Origin: Paucidesulfovibrio sp036541255
GTDB taxonomy: Bacteria > Desulfobacterota > Desulfovibrionia > Desulfovibrionales > Desulfovibrionaceae
Assembly: GCA_036541255.1 (NCBI GenBank)
Contig: JAZHDD010000071.1
Coordinates: 1-36,604, forward strand
Reading direction: 5' to 3'
DNA: 36,604 bases
The translations under genes and the position numbers were made by a program. The notes under the pieces were generated by a model that was not told the origin of the DNA, searched no databases, and saw only the letters and a list, made by a program, of their open reading frames with translations. Below, piece after piece: positions 1 through 7,918 of the stretch; the first letter of the stretch is position 1, and each line of letters starts with the position of its first letter.

Positions 1-436
1 TCTTGAGCTTGAGCGCCGTGTCCGGGTCCGCGAAGGTCGCCAAGAGCTTTTCCGCTTCGGCCCGGCCCATGGGGATTGACTTCTCCCCGTCGAAAAGCTG
101 GTTCCCACGCGCCTCAACCTGCCCAAAGGCGGGCATTTCAGACATGACTTTGGCCACATAGGCGGGCACGTCTTGATCCGCCACGCGGTCCAGATTTGAA
201 ACGGCGTATTTTGCAAGGAGGGAAATCTTTTCAGCGTCCCGCTTCATCTTCCGGATCGGGGCTTCTTCGCTGGCCTCATCCAAAAGCATCTGGTCCCGGC
301 GCTGCTGCAACTGAAGGCCGGTCATGCGGGCATCGTGGAATTTTTGATCTTGTTCAAACCGCTGGTCGGCCTGGTTGTCCCTGATTGCCGCCTGCTTGCC
401 TCTGCCCATGGTGATAGGGAATACGATTCCGCTCAT
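1..436 (-). CDS. Virion-region protein, partial (C-terminus off window)
   Basis: An open frame starts at ATG 436, with AGGAG eight bases upstream on the minus strand, and runs off the left edge after about 145 codons. The visible part begins MSGIVFPITMGRGKQAAIRD and is rich in Gln, Arg, Lys and Glu, with long predicted helices and no hydrophobic segment. It follows the 258-residue gene after an 11-base gap, so it belongs to the late structural operon. Its place at the far end of that operon, after other candidate ejection proteins, would suit an internal virion or DNA-ejection protein, but I do not recognise the family. The product is inferred from position only. Confidence 0.7.
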   Translation of the reverse strand, partial: MSGIVFPITMGRGKQAAIRDNQADQRFEQDQKFHDARMTGLQLQQRRDQMLLDEASEEAPIRKMKRDAEKISLLAKYAVSNLDRVADQDVPAYVAKVMSEMPAFGQVEARGNQLFDGEKSIPMGRAEAEKLLATFADPDTALKLK

Positions 437-447
437 ATTGCTGTCTC

Positions 448-1224
448 CTAGTAAACCCGGTTGAGGCCGTAGCCAGCATCAGCAAAAGCCGCATTCGCGG
501 CCTGGGATGCGGTTTGTACCAGATTTGCCGCGCCTGCCGTTGTTCCCGCCGCCGTGCTGGCCGCATTACCGATGTTGACGGTCGGCGCGGTCGGCACGGC
601 CGTGTCTGCGGACATTCCGGCCCGCACGTTCGAGGCGTTGCCAAGACGGGCGTAATTTGTGGCCTGGGTCTGGTTCCATGCGTTGGTTCGCGCGCCAGCC
701 TTGGCCAGGGCTTTTTGGATCGCACTTTGGTGCGCTGCGCTTAGGGCCTGGCCGGAATCCATACTGACCCCGCGCCGGGCCAGATTCCGGGCGTTCTGAT
801 TGTCCGCCCCGGAAAGGGCGTTCTCAACCGTCGCCCCGGCCCTATTCATCTCCTGGCCAGCGTCGAGCCCCTCCATGCTCTCATCAAAGAACTTGGTCAG
901 GACCCCCCGCGAATCGTCATACAAATCAAGGTCGGCCTTTTGAGAGGTCAACGCATCCTTGGCCAGGCCGTATTGCTGGTCGAGAATCGCCGGTTCGTTG
1001 GCTATGGCCTTGTCCAGCTCCAAGCCTGTGAGCGTGCCCTGTTTCTGGGCCAATGGCTTCTGTATTGCCCACTGTTCCTTAGCCATGGTGTCTTGCAAGC
1101 CCACGGACCCGGCCAGGGTCTTTGAATAATCAGAAGCCGCTTGCGTGCTTTTGATACCCGCGTAAAGATTGTAGCCGTCCGTGGCGATATCCAAGATTGA
1201 ACTGACCGTATCGAAAAAGCCCAT
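448..1224 (-). CDS. Putative internal virion / DNA-ejection protein (258 aa)
   Basis: The protein begins MGFFDTVSSILDIATDGYNL and is Ala, Asn, Gln and Ser rich with little Cys or Trp, a composition common in podovirus internal proteins. The N-terminal 25 residues form an amphipathic helix; residues about 30-170 look helical; the last 60 residues are Ala/Thr rich. The length is near that of T7 gp14-class proteins (about 200 aa), though I see no diagnostic motif. It lies 2 bases after the stop of the 502-residue gene and is therefore translated in the same operon. The role is inferred from position and composition; it could equally be another minor virion component. Confidence 0.65.
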   Translation of the reverse strand: MGFFDTVSSILDIATDGYNLYAGIKSTQAASDYSKTLAGSVGLQDTMAKEQWAIQKPLAQKQGTLTGLELDKAIANEPAILDQQYGLAKDALTSQKADLDLYDDSRGVLTKFFDESMEGLDAGQEMNRAGATVENALSGADNQNARNLARRGVSMDSGQALSAAHQSAIQKALAKAGARTNAWNQTQATNYARLGNASNVRAGMSADTAVPTAPTVNIGNAASTAAGTTAGAANLVQTASQAANAAFADAGYGLNRVY

Positions 1225-1226
1225 GA

Positions 1227-2735
1227 CTACCCCCTCGTGAAAAAGCCGCTGAAAATTGAATCAAAATTTACCGCCGTGACCGCGTCGGGAACCACGGGCG
1301 AAGTTGTCTTTGCTGTTGACGTGGAGGAAGGTTTCCCCTCTCGTGCCGCTTTGAATGCCGGGTTTATGCCTTCCTCGCTTTCCGCGCTGCGCTTGTTGCT
1401 GCTCTTCTTGGTGAAGAATCCGGAAAACATGGACTCGAATTCCGAAGCCCCTTCGCCCCTATGGCTTTCGATACCGCTTACGCTCGTGGGCTGTGTACCC
1501 ATGTATGATTGCGCTCCGGACATGGTGTCCATGACCGCGCCATAGGCAACGCCCGCTGCAACCGGGCCCGCGTTGAGGCCAAAGGCCGAAGCCGCTTCTC
1601 CCGCCACCGTGGAGGCTTTGGACGTGGGCACGCCGCTGGAAGCGTAGGCATTGGCAACTGTTGGAGCCAGCGCCCCGACAATCGCGCCGGGGATACCCGC
1701 CACGCTCATACCCAAACCGGCCAAAGGACCGGCCAGCATCCCGAGTGCAGGCGCGGCCACGTTTGCCCACCCCTTGGCGGTCAACTTCCCCGTGGTCGGG
1801 TCAACCAGGCCCGCCGCTATGGCCGTGACACTCTTCTCGTATGGCGTGGTCACGTCTTCGGGCGTATATCCAAAGGCTTTCCCTATAGCGTCCATGGGGC
1901 TGCCGTAGGCCGTCTGCACGTCCGCCGCCTCTTCTGGGGTCATGGCCCCGACCGCCACCGCCTTGTCGTACATGCCGTGCATGGCATCGTTGTAGGCCGC
2001 AAAGGCTTGATGTGGATCAAGGCCCAGGGACAAAGGGTCCTTGAGCGCCGCTGTTACCCGGGCCTGAATCTCTCGCGCGCGGGCGCGCCTGGCGTCGTGC
2101 CGCGCATCCCCGGCCATGCTGCTCATCGCTTGGGCTCCGGCCCACGATTGGCCCATGTCATTTTCCCGTGCCGTGGCATGGGCGCCAAAAGACGTTGGTT
2201 CCCCGGACGAATAGGCCATGCGGGTTCCTGTATCGTCTACGTAGCCCACGTCGGTGCGCGTGACCTGCTTGCCGGTCAGGCCTGAAATCTGGTCGCTCAT
2301 GTCCGGGGCGCTGGCGTGAACAGTCCTGCTATACTTCGCGTCCGCGCTGCCGAAACTAGGAGAGCTGGACCGCTCGGAAGAGCCACTGCCCTCTGACCCC
2401 CTGGACGATCCTGCCAGCCCGCCGAAGGATTCCCGGCCAACCGTTTCAGCCACCGCCGAAGAAATGCCACCCAGACCAAGGCCGCCAGAATGGGCGCCCC
2501 CGTAGCTGATCCCGCCGAAGTTCCCGCCGCCACCGCCGCGTTCGCTGCCGCCGCTGTTCCCGGAACCGCCTCCGTTGCGGCCTTCCCCGCGCCCGGCATC
2601 GCCTCCGGCCTCTGAATCCGCGCCGCCGGTTTTGGCCATGCAAAGACCAACCGGCCCTTCATAAAGGAAGGATTCGCTTTCAAGAACTTCCAAGTCCCAA
2701 TCCATCACGATGCGCGTGTAAATCTTGGCCATCAT
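1227..2735 (-). CDS. Gly-rich protein with hydrophobic core, putative ejection protein (502 aa)
   Basis: Residues about 40-130 are extremely Gly/Ser rich. Residues about 200-300 are helical and charged. Residues about 325-400 form a long Ala/Gly/Pro hydrophobic tract (APALGMLAGPLAGLGMSVAG and onward) that could insert into a membrane. The C-terminus carries two copies of a short aromatic motif, FESMFSGFFTKK (about 433-444) and FDSIFSGFFTRG (491-502). Disordered Gly-rich plus membrane-active segments are typical of phage proteins released from the capsid during DNA ejection, but this is inference. The start overlaps the stop of the 70-residue gene upstream (ATGA), implying coupled translation. 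A second Met directly follows the first, so the exact start is uncertain by one codon. Confidence 0.65.
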   Translation of the reverse strand: MMAKIYTRIVMDWDLEVLESESFLYEGPVGLCMAKTGGADSEAGGDAGRGEGRNGGGSGNSGGSERGGGGGNFGGISYGGAHSGGLGLGGISSAVAETVGRESFGGLAGSSRGSEGSGSSERSSSPSFGSADAKYSRTVHASAPDMSDQISGLTGKQVTRTDVGYVDDTGTRMAYSSGEPTSFGAHATARENDMGQSWAGAQAMSSMAGDARHDARRARAREIQARVTAALKDPLSLGLDPHQAFAAYNDAMHGMYDKAVAVGAMTPEEAADVQTAYGSPMDAIGKAFGYTPEDVTTPYEKSVTAIAAGLVDPTTGKLTAKGWANVAAPALGMLAGPLAGLGMSVAGIPGAIVGALAPTVANAYASSGVPTSKASTVAGEAASAFGLNAGPVAAGVAYGAVMDTMSGAQSYMGTQPTSVSGIESHRGEGASEFESMFSGFFTKKSSNKRSAESEEGINPAFKAAREGKPSSTSTAKTTSPVVPDAVTAVNFDSIFSGFFTRG

Positions 2736-2944
2736 AGCCCCCGTTCTTTGAGAAGCATTTCCACCAGGCCGGGCAGGATTTCCCGCATGTCGCGCTTGGT
2801 GATCAAAGTCTTGTCGTCGGCCCTGGCCACGCCGGTCTGCCCGTCCCTGGTCAAAAGGTAGGTCCGGATGGAATCAAGAAAGCGCCGAAGCTCCGGGTCA
2901 AGCCCTGCGGGTACCGGCGGGATAGATACTTTTCGGGCGCTCAT
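2732..2944 (-). CDS. Small virion-operon protein (70 aa)
   Basis: This 70-residue protein starts MSARKVSIPPVPAGLDPELR. It has a Pro-containing N-terminal stretch, a helix around residues 18-35 (ELRRFLDSIRTYLLTRDG) and a second helix near the C-terminus (EILPGLVEMLLKERG). It overlaps both neighbours by four bases (2941-2944 and 2732-2735), so it is made in step with the nozzle-like protein upstream and the Gly-rich protein downstream. Small proteins of this shape recur between tail and ejection genes in podoviruses, but I cannot assign a function. Confidence 0.7.
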   Translation of the reverse strand: MSARKVSIPPVPAGLDPELRRFLDSIRTYLLTRDGQTGVARADDKTLITKRDMREILPGLVEMLLKERGL

Positions 2945-4530
2945 TTCAATTCGCTCATATCGGACGCGATTTGCACAACCACGATCTTTGTTGTACCGCT
3001 GATCTCGAATTGCAGGGACAGGTACAGGCCCGGGGGCAGGGCAAACGGCCGCTGGTCCGTGACCGTCTTAGAATAGAACGGAAGCCCGTCGCGCCAAATG
3101 GTGAGCACGGCGGGACTCGTAACGGATTGTTCACCCAAGATGCGGGCCGCGCTGAACACTTTTGTATTCGGGAACAAATAGAGCCCGGACTTCCAGCGGA
3201 ATTGCAGGTTCTCCCCCTCTCCCAGGGCACCTACGGAATCGGCGGAATTAAGAAGCAGGATGCGCCCGCCTGCGCTGTCAACGTGCGCGTCGGATACGGC
3301 GAACGGCAATTCAATTTCCGTGAAGTCGCTCCGGCGCATGTCGTAGAGCAAGGCAACCGTTTGCCCGTATCGGAAGATGTAGATTTTATCGTCCTGCGGT
3401 ACGCAAACCATGTTCTCCGGCCCGTAGGCAAGCCACTGCTCCCGGGAAAGGATACCCTCAGTCAGGATAGACGGCACGCCGCCGCTTGTAATCTGCATGA
3501 GCCCTTCGTGTGACGCGAAGACCACGCCGTACTTGGTTGAGCAGATGGAACGGGCGGACAGGCAGGACGCCCCGAATTGGAGCGAGGCCATGGTGGCAGA
3601 CTCCGGCGTCGAGGCCGAAAGGATGGACGGCTCCTTGTCCGTGAGCACGATTGCAAACGCGCCGGTCATGCCGATACCCCGGATTGTGGCGTCCGTGCGT
3701 AGCCGATATTTTTCCGGGAATGCCGTAGGGACTCCGACCTCGGACAGGCAAACGTCTCGGCCCTTCCAGCCCGCGACAATGCCGTTGCCGATGTCCACAA
3801 GCCCCTCGAAGTTTTCAGGGGGAAGCCAGCCGTCAGATTGCGCAACCTCTTCCGTTTCCTCCACGATGTCGGAATACTTTACGGTCGCGGCCGGTAGCTC
3901 CGTGACAAAGGCCCAGGACGGGGAACCGTAAGAATCCGTTTCCGCGCGGTAGATGCGGATTTTGTCCACAAATTCCGGAATTTCTGCCGTGGGCCACAAC
4001 CGATACAGTTCCGCCGTTTGCCCCTCGTACACGTCCACCACGGCGGACGGCAGGGACAGATTCGATTCTTCCCCGGTCACGGCCACGGCGCTGAAGCGGT
4101 AGGACGTGGAGCGTATCAGGTCGCCGGTAGCCTCGCCGTTGACGTGCACCATGGGAGCGGACGGCGGTTCATCAAGCCCGAAACGCGAGGACTCCACGGG
4201 AAGCCCCGCGCTGCCGGTCCCGAAAAATTGTTCCTTGGACGCCTGCCGGGGATAAATGCCGTAATCGGAGCCGGTCCAAACAAGGTTGTCATTGTTCGGA
4301 TGCGGCAAGACGGAAATGTCCTTTTGCGTGAAGCAGGCCAGCTTATCGTCCCACAGGTAGATTTTCTCTGCCGCGCCCGGCACGGACCACAGGTCAGACT
4401 TGCCCTTGAGCGGCACAAGCGCCCCCGTGCGCAGGTCGCAGTTCACGGCCTCGGCCGCGTACTCGTCACCAAGTCGGCTCTCTTCTATGGCCTTAATCGC
4501 GCCCCGGAATACGGAAGTGCCTATTCTCAT
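2941..4530 (-). CDS. Putative tail nozzle / DNA-stabilisation protein (529 aa)
   Basis: I choose ATG 4530 (MRIGTSVFRGAIKAIEESRL) because it overlaps the upstream stop (4527-4529) as ATGA; a longer frame to 4644 would run deep into that gene. The protein opens with a variation on the 'N-C-D-L-x-T-G-A-L-V-P-L-x-G' pattern seen near the start of tail nozzle and packaged-DNA-stabilisation proteins. It continues as repeated beta-strand blocks with aromatic turns (IYLWDD, LVWTGSDYGI, KIYIFRYG, VALLYDMR) that suggest a beta-propeller. No enzyme motif is visible. Position between tail fibre chaperone and ejection-type genes fits a tail-tip or nozzle protein of the T7 gp12 or P22 gp10 kind; this is inference. 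Confidence 0.6.
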   Translation of the reverse strand: MRIGTSVFRGAIKAIEESRLGDEYAAEAVNCDLRTGALVPLKGKSDLWSVPGAAEKIYLWDDKLACFTQKDISVLPHPNNDNLVWTGSDYGIYPRQASKEQFFGTGSAGLPVESSRFGLDEPPSAPMVHVNGEATGDLIRSTSYRFSAVAVTGEESNLSLPSAVVDVYEGQTAELYRLWPTAEIPEFVDKIRIYRAETDSYGSPSWAFVTELPAATVKYSDIVEETEEVAQSDGWLPPENFEGLVDIGNGIVAGWKGRDVCLSEVGVPTAFPEKYRLRTDATIRGIGMTGAFAIVLTDKEPSILSASTPESATMASLQFGASCLSARSICSTKYGVVFASHEGLMQITSGGVPSILTEGILSREQWLAYGPENMVCVPQDDKIYIFRYGQTVALLYDMRRSDFTEIELPFAVSDAHVDSAGGRILLLNSADSVGALGEGENLQFRWKSGLYLFPNTKVFSAARILGEQSVTSPAVLTIWRDGLPFYSKTVTDQRPFALPPGLYLSLQFEISGTTKIVVVQIASDMSELK

Positions 4531-5108
4531 GGCAATGTGTAGATCGGCACGACAGCCGCTACCTGTTCGTTCGTTGTCGCCGCGTCGAGCTGGTCTTGGT
4601 ACCCAAGCCTCTGCCCCACGATACACCCAGAAAGCACAATCCATTGCGCACGGTTTGCCTGTATGCGGGCCGCCAGTTCAAGCGGGTCCATGCCCCGCGC
4701 TGCCGCGATGGAACGCACCAGGGGGGCCGGTGCGTCCGAATCCAGGGCCAGCGCGTCCGCCTCCATGGCCTGCTGGTCCCACGTCAATTTTTCATAGGCC
4801 CCGTATTCCACCGCGAGGGACTGAAGGAATCCATCCGCGCTATCTCTGATTTCAGCCTGTTTTACCAACTTGAGGTCAGCCAGCGAAGGTTGATACCCTG
4901 GGTCCACAGTTTGCCCCGCGACTGGAACATTCTGGTATGTCCACACGCCATTACCCCAAACGCGAACCTTCCCGTTTACCGGCATTGGTGCCGGAGTCGT
5001 TGTTGCATTGGCCGGTATCAGAAAAGCGCCGGGTTCCAGCGGGGAAGGATCGGCCTTACCTACGCCTAAAAACTCTCCCGTAGCCCGGTGGTAGTAGTAT
5101 ATTTGCAT
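4527..5108 (-). CDS. Tail fibre assembly (Tfa-like) protein (193 aa)
   Basis: The N-terminus MQIYYYHRATGEFLGVGKAD, followed by a Pro/Thr segment and VRVWGNGVWTYQNV (about residues 48-61), matches the layout of phage tail-fibre assembly chaperones: short beta repeats describing 'page', 'position' and 'trace' values, then a helical C-terminus. Residues about 78-193 are helical (LADLKLVKQAEIRDSADGFL onward), resembling the DUF4376-type tail of such proteins. The gene sits directly downstream of the tail fibre gene, with a 9-base gap, as chaperones usually do. The likely role is to fold or trimerise the C-terminal domain of the 424-residue fibre. The stop overlaps the next start by ATGA. Confidence 0.75.
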   Translation of the reverse strand: MQIYYYHRATGEFLGVGKADPSPLEPGAFLIPANATTTPAPMPVNGKVRVWGNGVWTYQNVPVAGQTVDPGYQPSLADLKLVKQAEIRDSADGFLQSLAVEYGAYEKLTWDQQAMEADALALDSDAPAPLVRSIAAARGMDPLELAARIQANRAQWIVLSGCIVGQRLGYQDQLDAATTNEQVAAVVPIYTLP

Positions 5109-5117
5109 GATACGCTC

Positions 5118-6392
5118 CTAATATTTAATGCACGCCAACAAAGCGCAGTTACGTGGGCGAGTTTCTCTACCGATTCGGGGCGCTCCATTTACCCCGTCTT
5201 GCTCTGGTCCCCGCACCCAACCCGTTCCGGCATCAAAATTTTGGTAATAACCATTTCCAACGTGTCCCGCCGCGCTACCTGCTGCGTGGTACGGCCAAAC
5301 GTCGCTTCGGCCTGTTGTCATGCGATGCCAATGCCCTTGAAAAGTATCTTCCTGCCAAGATCCAAGTATTCGCCCAACATCTATTCCGCGCCCGTCATCA
5401 CCTGCGCGAAAAAACTCGCCGCGTAGATCATATATTGTGAATGTAATACCATCTTCGTTGTCCCTGACAGCGACAGTTCCGGCGACCCAAAATTCTTTTT
5501 CTACAAATATTCCGTTGTGAATGGCCCAATTTCGTAAAGCAGAATAAGCAACACGACTCAAGTTGCTAGTACCTGATTTTATATATCCTGCTCTTGGTGT
5601 TGGCTGTGCATCAAATATTGGCGCCCCAATAAGAACAGAAGCATATCCGATATAATTAGCCCCGTTGGCATTAAAAACTTGCCATGTCATAATAGAATTA
5701 TAAACGTCGTGCCAAATTGGACCTATGTCTTGGGTCGGGAGTGCCTGCCCTGCCGGAATTCGCTGCATGAGTGGCCCCGTAAACTTCGCTTCGATCTCCT
5801 CCTTTGTGATGTCGGAATTCTTCTGCGCGTTTGATGGTGCGTGCGGGGAATCAGCGTGATTCTTGGCCGCGTTCCAGTTTGATTTCTCGGCATCCGTGAC
5901 AAAACGGTTGTTGAGGTCCTGCGCAATGATTGTCGGGCTATGCGTGATCGGGTGAATGTATTTCGTGGCTTCAGCCTGTATGCCTGCCAGTTTTACCACG
6001 TTGGCCGCGCTCATGAACCCGGCTGCAACGGTCGTGGCCAATGCGTGGGCGGACCCGCCTGAACCGGCATGGCCGCGCACGTCATTGGCGATCTGGGCCA
6101 GCATTTCGGCGGTCAGGTAGGCGCCGATGACAGTTCCCTCCGGCCATGGTACTGCGGCCGTACTTTGCGCCCCGCGCACCACGGTCAAAACGTCGCCGGA
6201 AATGGCCGTGCAATGCACGATTTCTTGCGTAGAGGGCAGGCCGTCCGGATGGATGGTTAGGACAAGGACCTGGCCAAGAGGGATACTTGCCGGAAACCGT
6301 CCGGGATTGGACACCTGAATCGTGGTTTGCGTATTCGTAATTTCGTTGGCCAGCGTGGTTTTGCAGGCGTTGATATAGATAAAATTGTCCAT
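5118..6392 (-). CDS. Tail fibre protein with C-terminal receptor-binding domain (424 aa)
   Basis: Residues 1-100 form a compact adaptor-like domain (MDNFIYINACKTTLANEITN onward). A stalk region follows with the phage-fibre signature HPITHSPTII, then NNRFVTDAEKSNWNAAKNHA. The C-terminal part has a tail-collar-like block (YDLRGEFFRAGDDGRGIDVG, then GHWHRM) and ends in RPRNCALLACIKY, close to the conserved 'RPRNxALLxxIKY' end of many fibres. The C-terminal half of the gene (about 5440-5720) is visibly AT-richer: a hand count gives 21 G+C of 60 at 5641-5700 against 38 of 60 at 4741-4800. This suggests a swapped host-range module. It is followed by its probable chaperone. Confidence 0.85.
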   Translation of the reverse strand: MDNFIYINACKTTLANEITNTQTTIQVSNPGRFPASIPLGQVLVLTIHPDGLPSTQEIVHCTAISGDVLTVVRGAQSTAAVPWPEGTVIGAYLTAEMLAQIANDVRGHAGSGGSAHALATTVAAGFMSAANVVKLAGIQAEATKYIHPITHSPTIIAQDLNNRFVTDAEKSNWNAAKNHADSPHAPSNAQKNSDITKEEIEAKFTGPLMQRIPAGQALPTQDIGPIWHDVYNSIMTWQVFNANGANYIGYASVLIGAPIFDAQPTPRAGYIKSGTSNLSRVAYSALRNWAIHNGIFVEKEFWVAGTVAVRDNEDGITFTIYDLRGEFFRAGDDGRGIDVGRILGSWQEDTFQGHWHRMTTGRSDVWPYHAAGSAAGHVGNGYYQNFDAGTGWVRGPEQDGVNGAPRIGRETRPRNCALLACIKY

Positions 6393-7075
6393 CAGATACC
6401 TACCTCTAAAACGGTTATGTCTTCAGGCTCCACGGCGGAAACACAAGCGACTTTCTTGCGCGGCACAGAGGCGACGACAACGCAAATTCGCTTTCTAACA
6501 ACCTCGTCCACTTCCCCAATCAACTCGTACCACGGGGCAATTCGTACCCCGCCGCCTGCCTGGAATCTGCCGGTCAAGTATTGCGCCCTAGAAAACAACG
6601 GAGAAAGCTCGCCGCCGCCTTCGAGGCGCACCTTGATTTTTTGGTACTCAGACAGGCGCGCGAATATGTCCCCATCCGCTTGCGCCGCGATCTGTGATCG
6701 CAAGTGTGCGTTGGCGTGGACGGAAAGCCCCCCTCCGGCCTCCAAGACGCTGCGCATCCAGCCCGGCACGTAGTTGATGCCGATGGTCAGGCCGCCGCTA
6801 CCGTCGAGCGTGACCATGACCGGGGAAACAAGGATGTTGCCGCCGACGGCAAAGAGCCCCCGCATTTGCACATCAGTGCGTTTTCTGCGGATAAATGGCG
6901 CGTCCAGCTCCCCGCCCATATTCACAACTGCTTCAAGTTTGAATTCCAAGGACAACTTGGACGCGAACGTGCCGCCCGCCACGAATGACGCCGCAAGAAA
7001 GCGCCGTGGGTCTGCGCCCACGTTGGCGGGGGAAGCGAATCCCGCCGCGCAGAATTGTGACGCACCGATCAGCAT
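6392..7075 (-). CDS. Repetitive Gly-Gly-motif structural protein (227 aa)
   Basis: The protein is built from about eight degenerate units of roughly 16-24 residues, each opening with Gly-Gly or a variant: FVAGGTF, VNMGGEL, FAVGGNI, DGSGGLT, EAGGGLS, QADGDIF, LEGGGEL, QAGGGVR. Such periodicity suggests a beta-solenoid or stacked-strand shaft, as in phage spikes. No catalytic motif is seen. The start immediately abuts the stop of the 280-residue gene (position 7075 shared), and the stop overlaps the tail fibre start as TGATG. Position among fibre genes makes a spike or fibre component likely, but the family is unknown to me. Confidence 0.65.
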   Translation of the reverse strand: MLIGASQFCAAGFASPANVGADPRRFLAASFVAGGTFASKLSLEFKLEAVVNMGGELDAPFIRRKRTDVQMRGLFAVGGNILVSPVMVTLDGSGGLTIGINYVPGWMRSVLEAGGGLSVHANAHLRSQIAAQADGDIFARLSEYQKIKVRLEGGGELSPLFSRAQYLTGRFQAGGGVRIAPWYELIGEVDEVVRKRICVVVASVPRKKVACVSAVEPEDITVLEVGI

Positions 7076-7917
7076 TACGTGAGGCTCGCCACGAGTTGCC
7101 CGGCCTTGACTACGGCGCGGTCGTTGGTTTCAATCACCTTCGGGCTAGTCAGGGCTCCGTAGGAAATTACGTTGCCGCCCGTTTCCGAATCCATAATCGC
7201 CAGATGCGTGACCGTGCCCCAGTTCGAGGTGGCAATCTCCCAATTTATATCTGCGTGCAGGGCCGCCGCAAAATCGGCAGCCGGGCCCATGTAATTGGCC
7301 ACGCCGTTCAGGAGCTTGCGCGTGTATGCGCCGCCAGCGACTTCCGTTTGCAGGGACGGCGTGTTGCTCGAAAGCCCGCCTGAAGAGGTGAACAGGGCCA
7401 CGTAGAGCGAGGACGGGGGCGTGTAGACCTGCGCCCGACCATTGGCCAAGAGGTGGTCAAGGGCCTTCTTCGCGCTGTAGGAGGACATGCCCACGCTGGC
7501 CAAGGAGGCGACAAGATCGCCCGCCAGAATGCCCATGATGTCGTTCGTCTCGATCAATTTTGGCGTGGTCAGGGGGCTCCACAAGAGGACATTGCCGCCG
7601 GTCGCTGCGTCAAATACGGCAGCGTGCGTGACTGTCCCCCATGTTTCCGTGGCGGTCGGCCAATCCAGATCCGCGTGGAGCAGGGCTTCAAATCCGTTCG
7701 CCATGCGGAAATAATTTGTGACCCCGTCCAGGGCCCGGCGCAGATAGGAGCCGCCCACGACTTCGTCCTGTTCGGACGGTGCGTTGTTGGCCAGACCGTT
7801 ATCCTCCCGGAGCAGGCCAATATAAAGCGTTGTCGGCGGCACGTAGGTGATCGGCCGGCCGTTTGAATAAATGTGATCCAGAATCTTTTTGCTCGAATAA
7901 TCGGAAAAGCAGCTCAT
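7075..7917 (-). CDS. Tandem-domain tail/fibre-region protein (280 aa)
   Basis: The protein is two copies of one domain of about 140 residues. Copy 1 reads SSKKILDHIYSNGR...LYIGLL...EVVGGSYLRR...WGTVTHAAVFDAATGGNV...ETNDIMGILAGDLVASL; copy 2 reads SAKKALDHLLANGR...LYVALF...EVAGGAYTRK...WGTVTHLAIMDSETGGNV...ETNDRAVVKAGQLVASL. The same pattern recurs once in the 116-residue gene at 14363-14713. These domains are common in phage tail regions as small beta-rich structural modules. The gene sits between the 1190-residue mosaic protein and the Gly-Gly repeat protein. An ancient internal duplication is clear; the function is inferred as structural. Confidence 0.75.
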   Translation of the reverse strand: MSCFSDYSSKKILDHIYSNGRPITYVPPTTLYIGLLREDNGLANNAPSEQDEVVGGSYLRRALDGVTNYFRMANGFEALLHADLDWPTATETWGTVTHAAVFDAATGGNVLLWSPLTTPKLIETNDIMGILAGDLVASLASVGMSSYSAKKALDHLLANGRAQVYTPPSSLYVALFTSSGGLSSNTPSLQTEVAGGAYTRKLLNGVANYMGPAADFAAALHADINWEIATSNWGTVTHLAIMDSETGGNVISYGALTSPKVIETNDRAVVKAGQLVASLT

Positions 7918-7918
7918 T

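Noticed and set aside
2941..4644. Longer start (ATG 4644) for the nozzle-like protein
   Set aside because: The extra residues lie in the chaperone gene and have out-of-frame composition; the ATGA overlap at 4527-4530 marks the true start.
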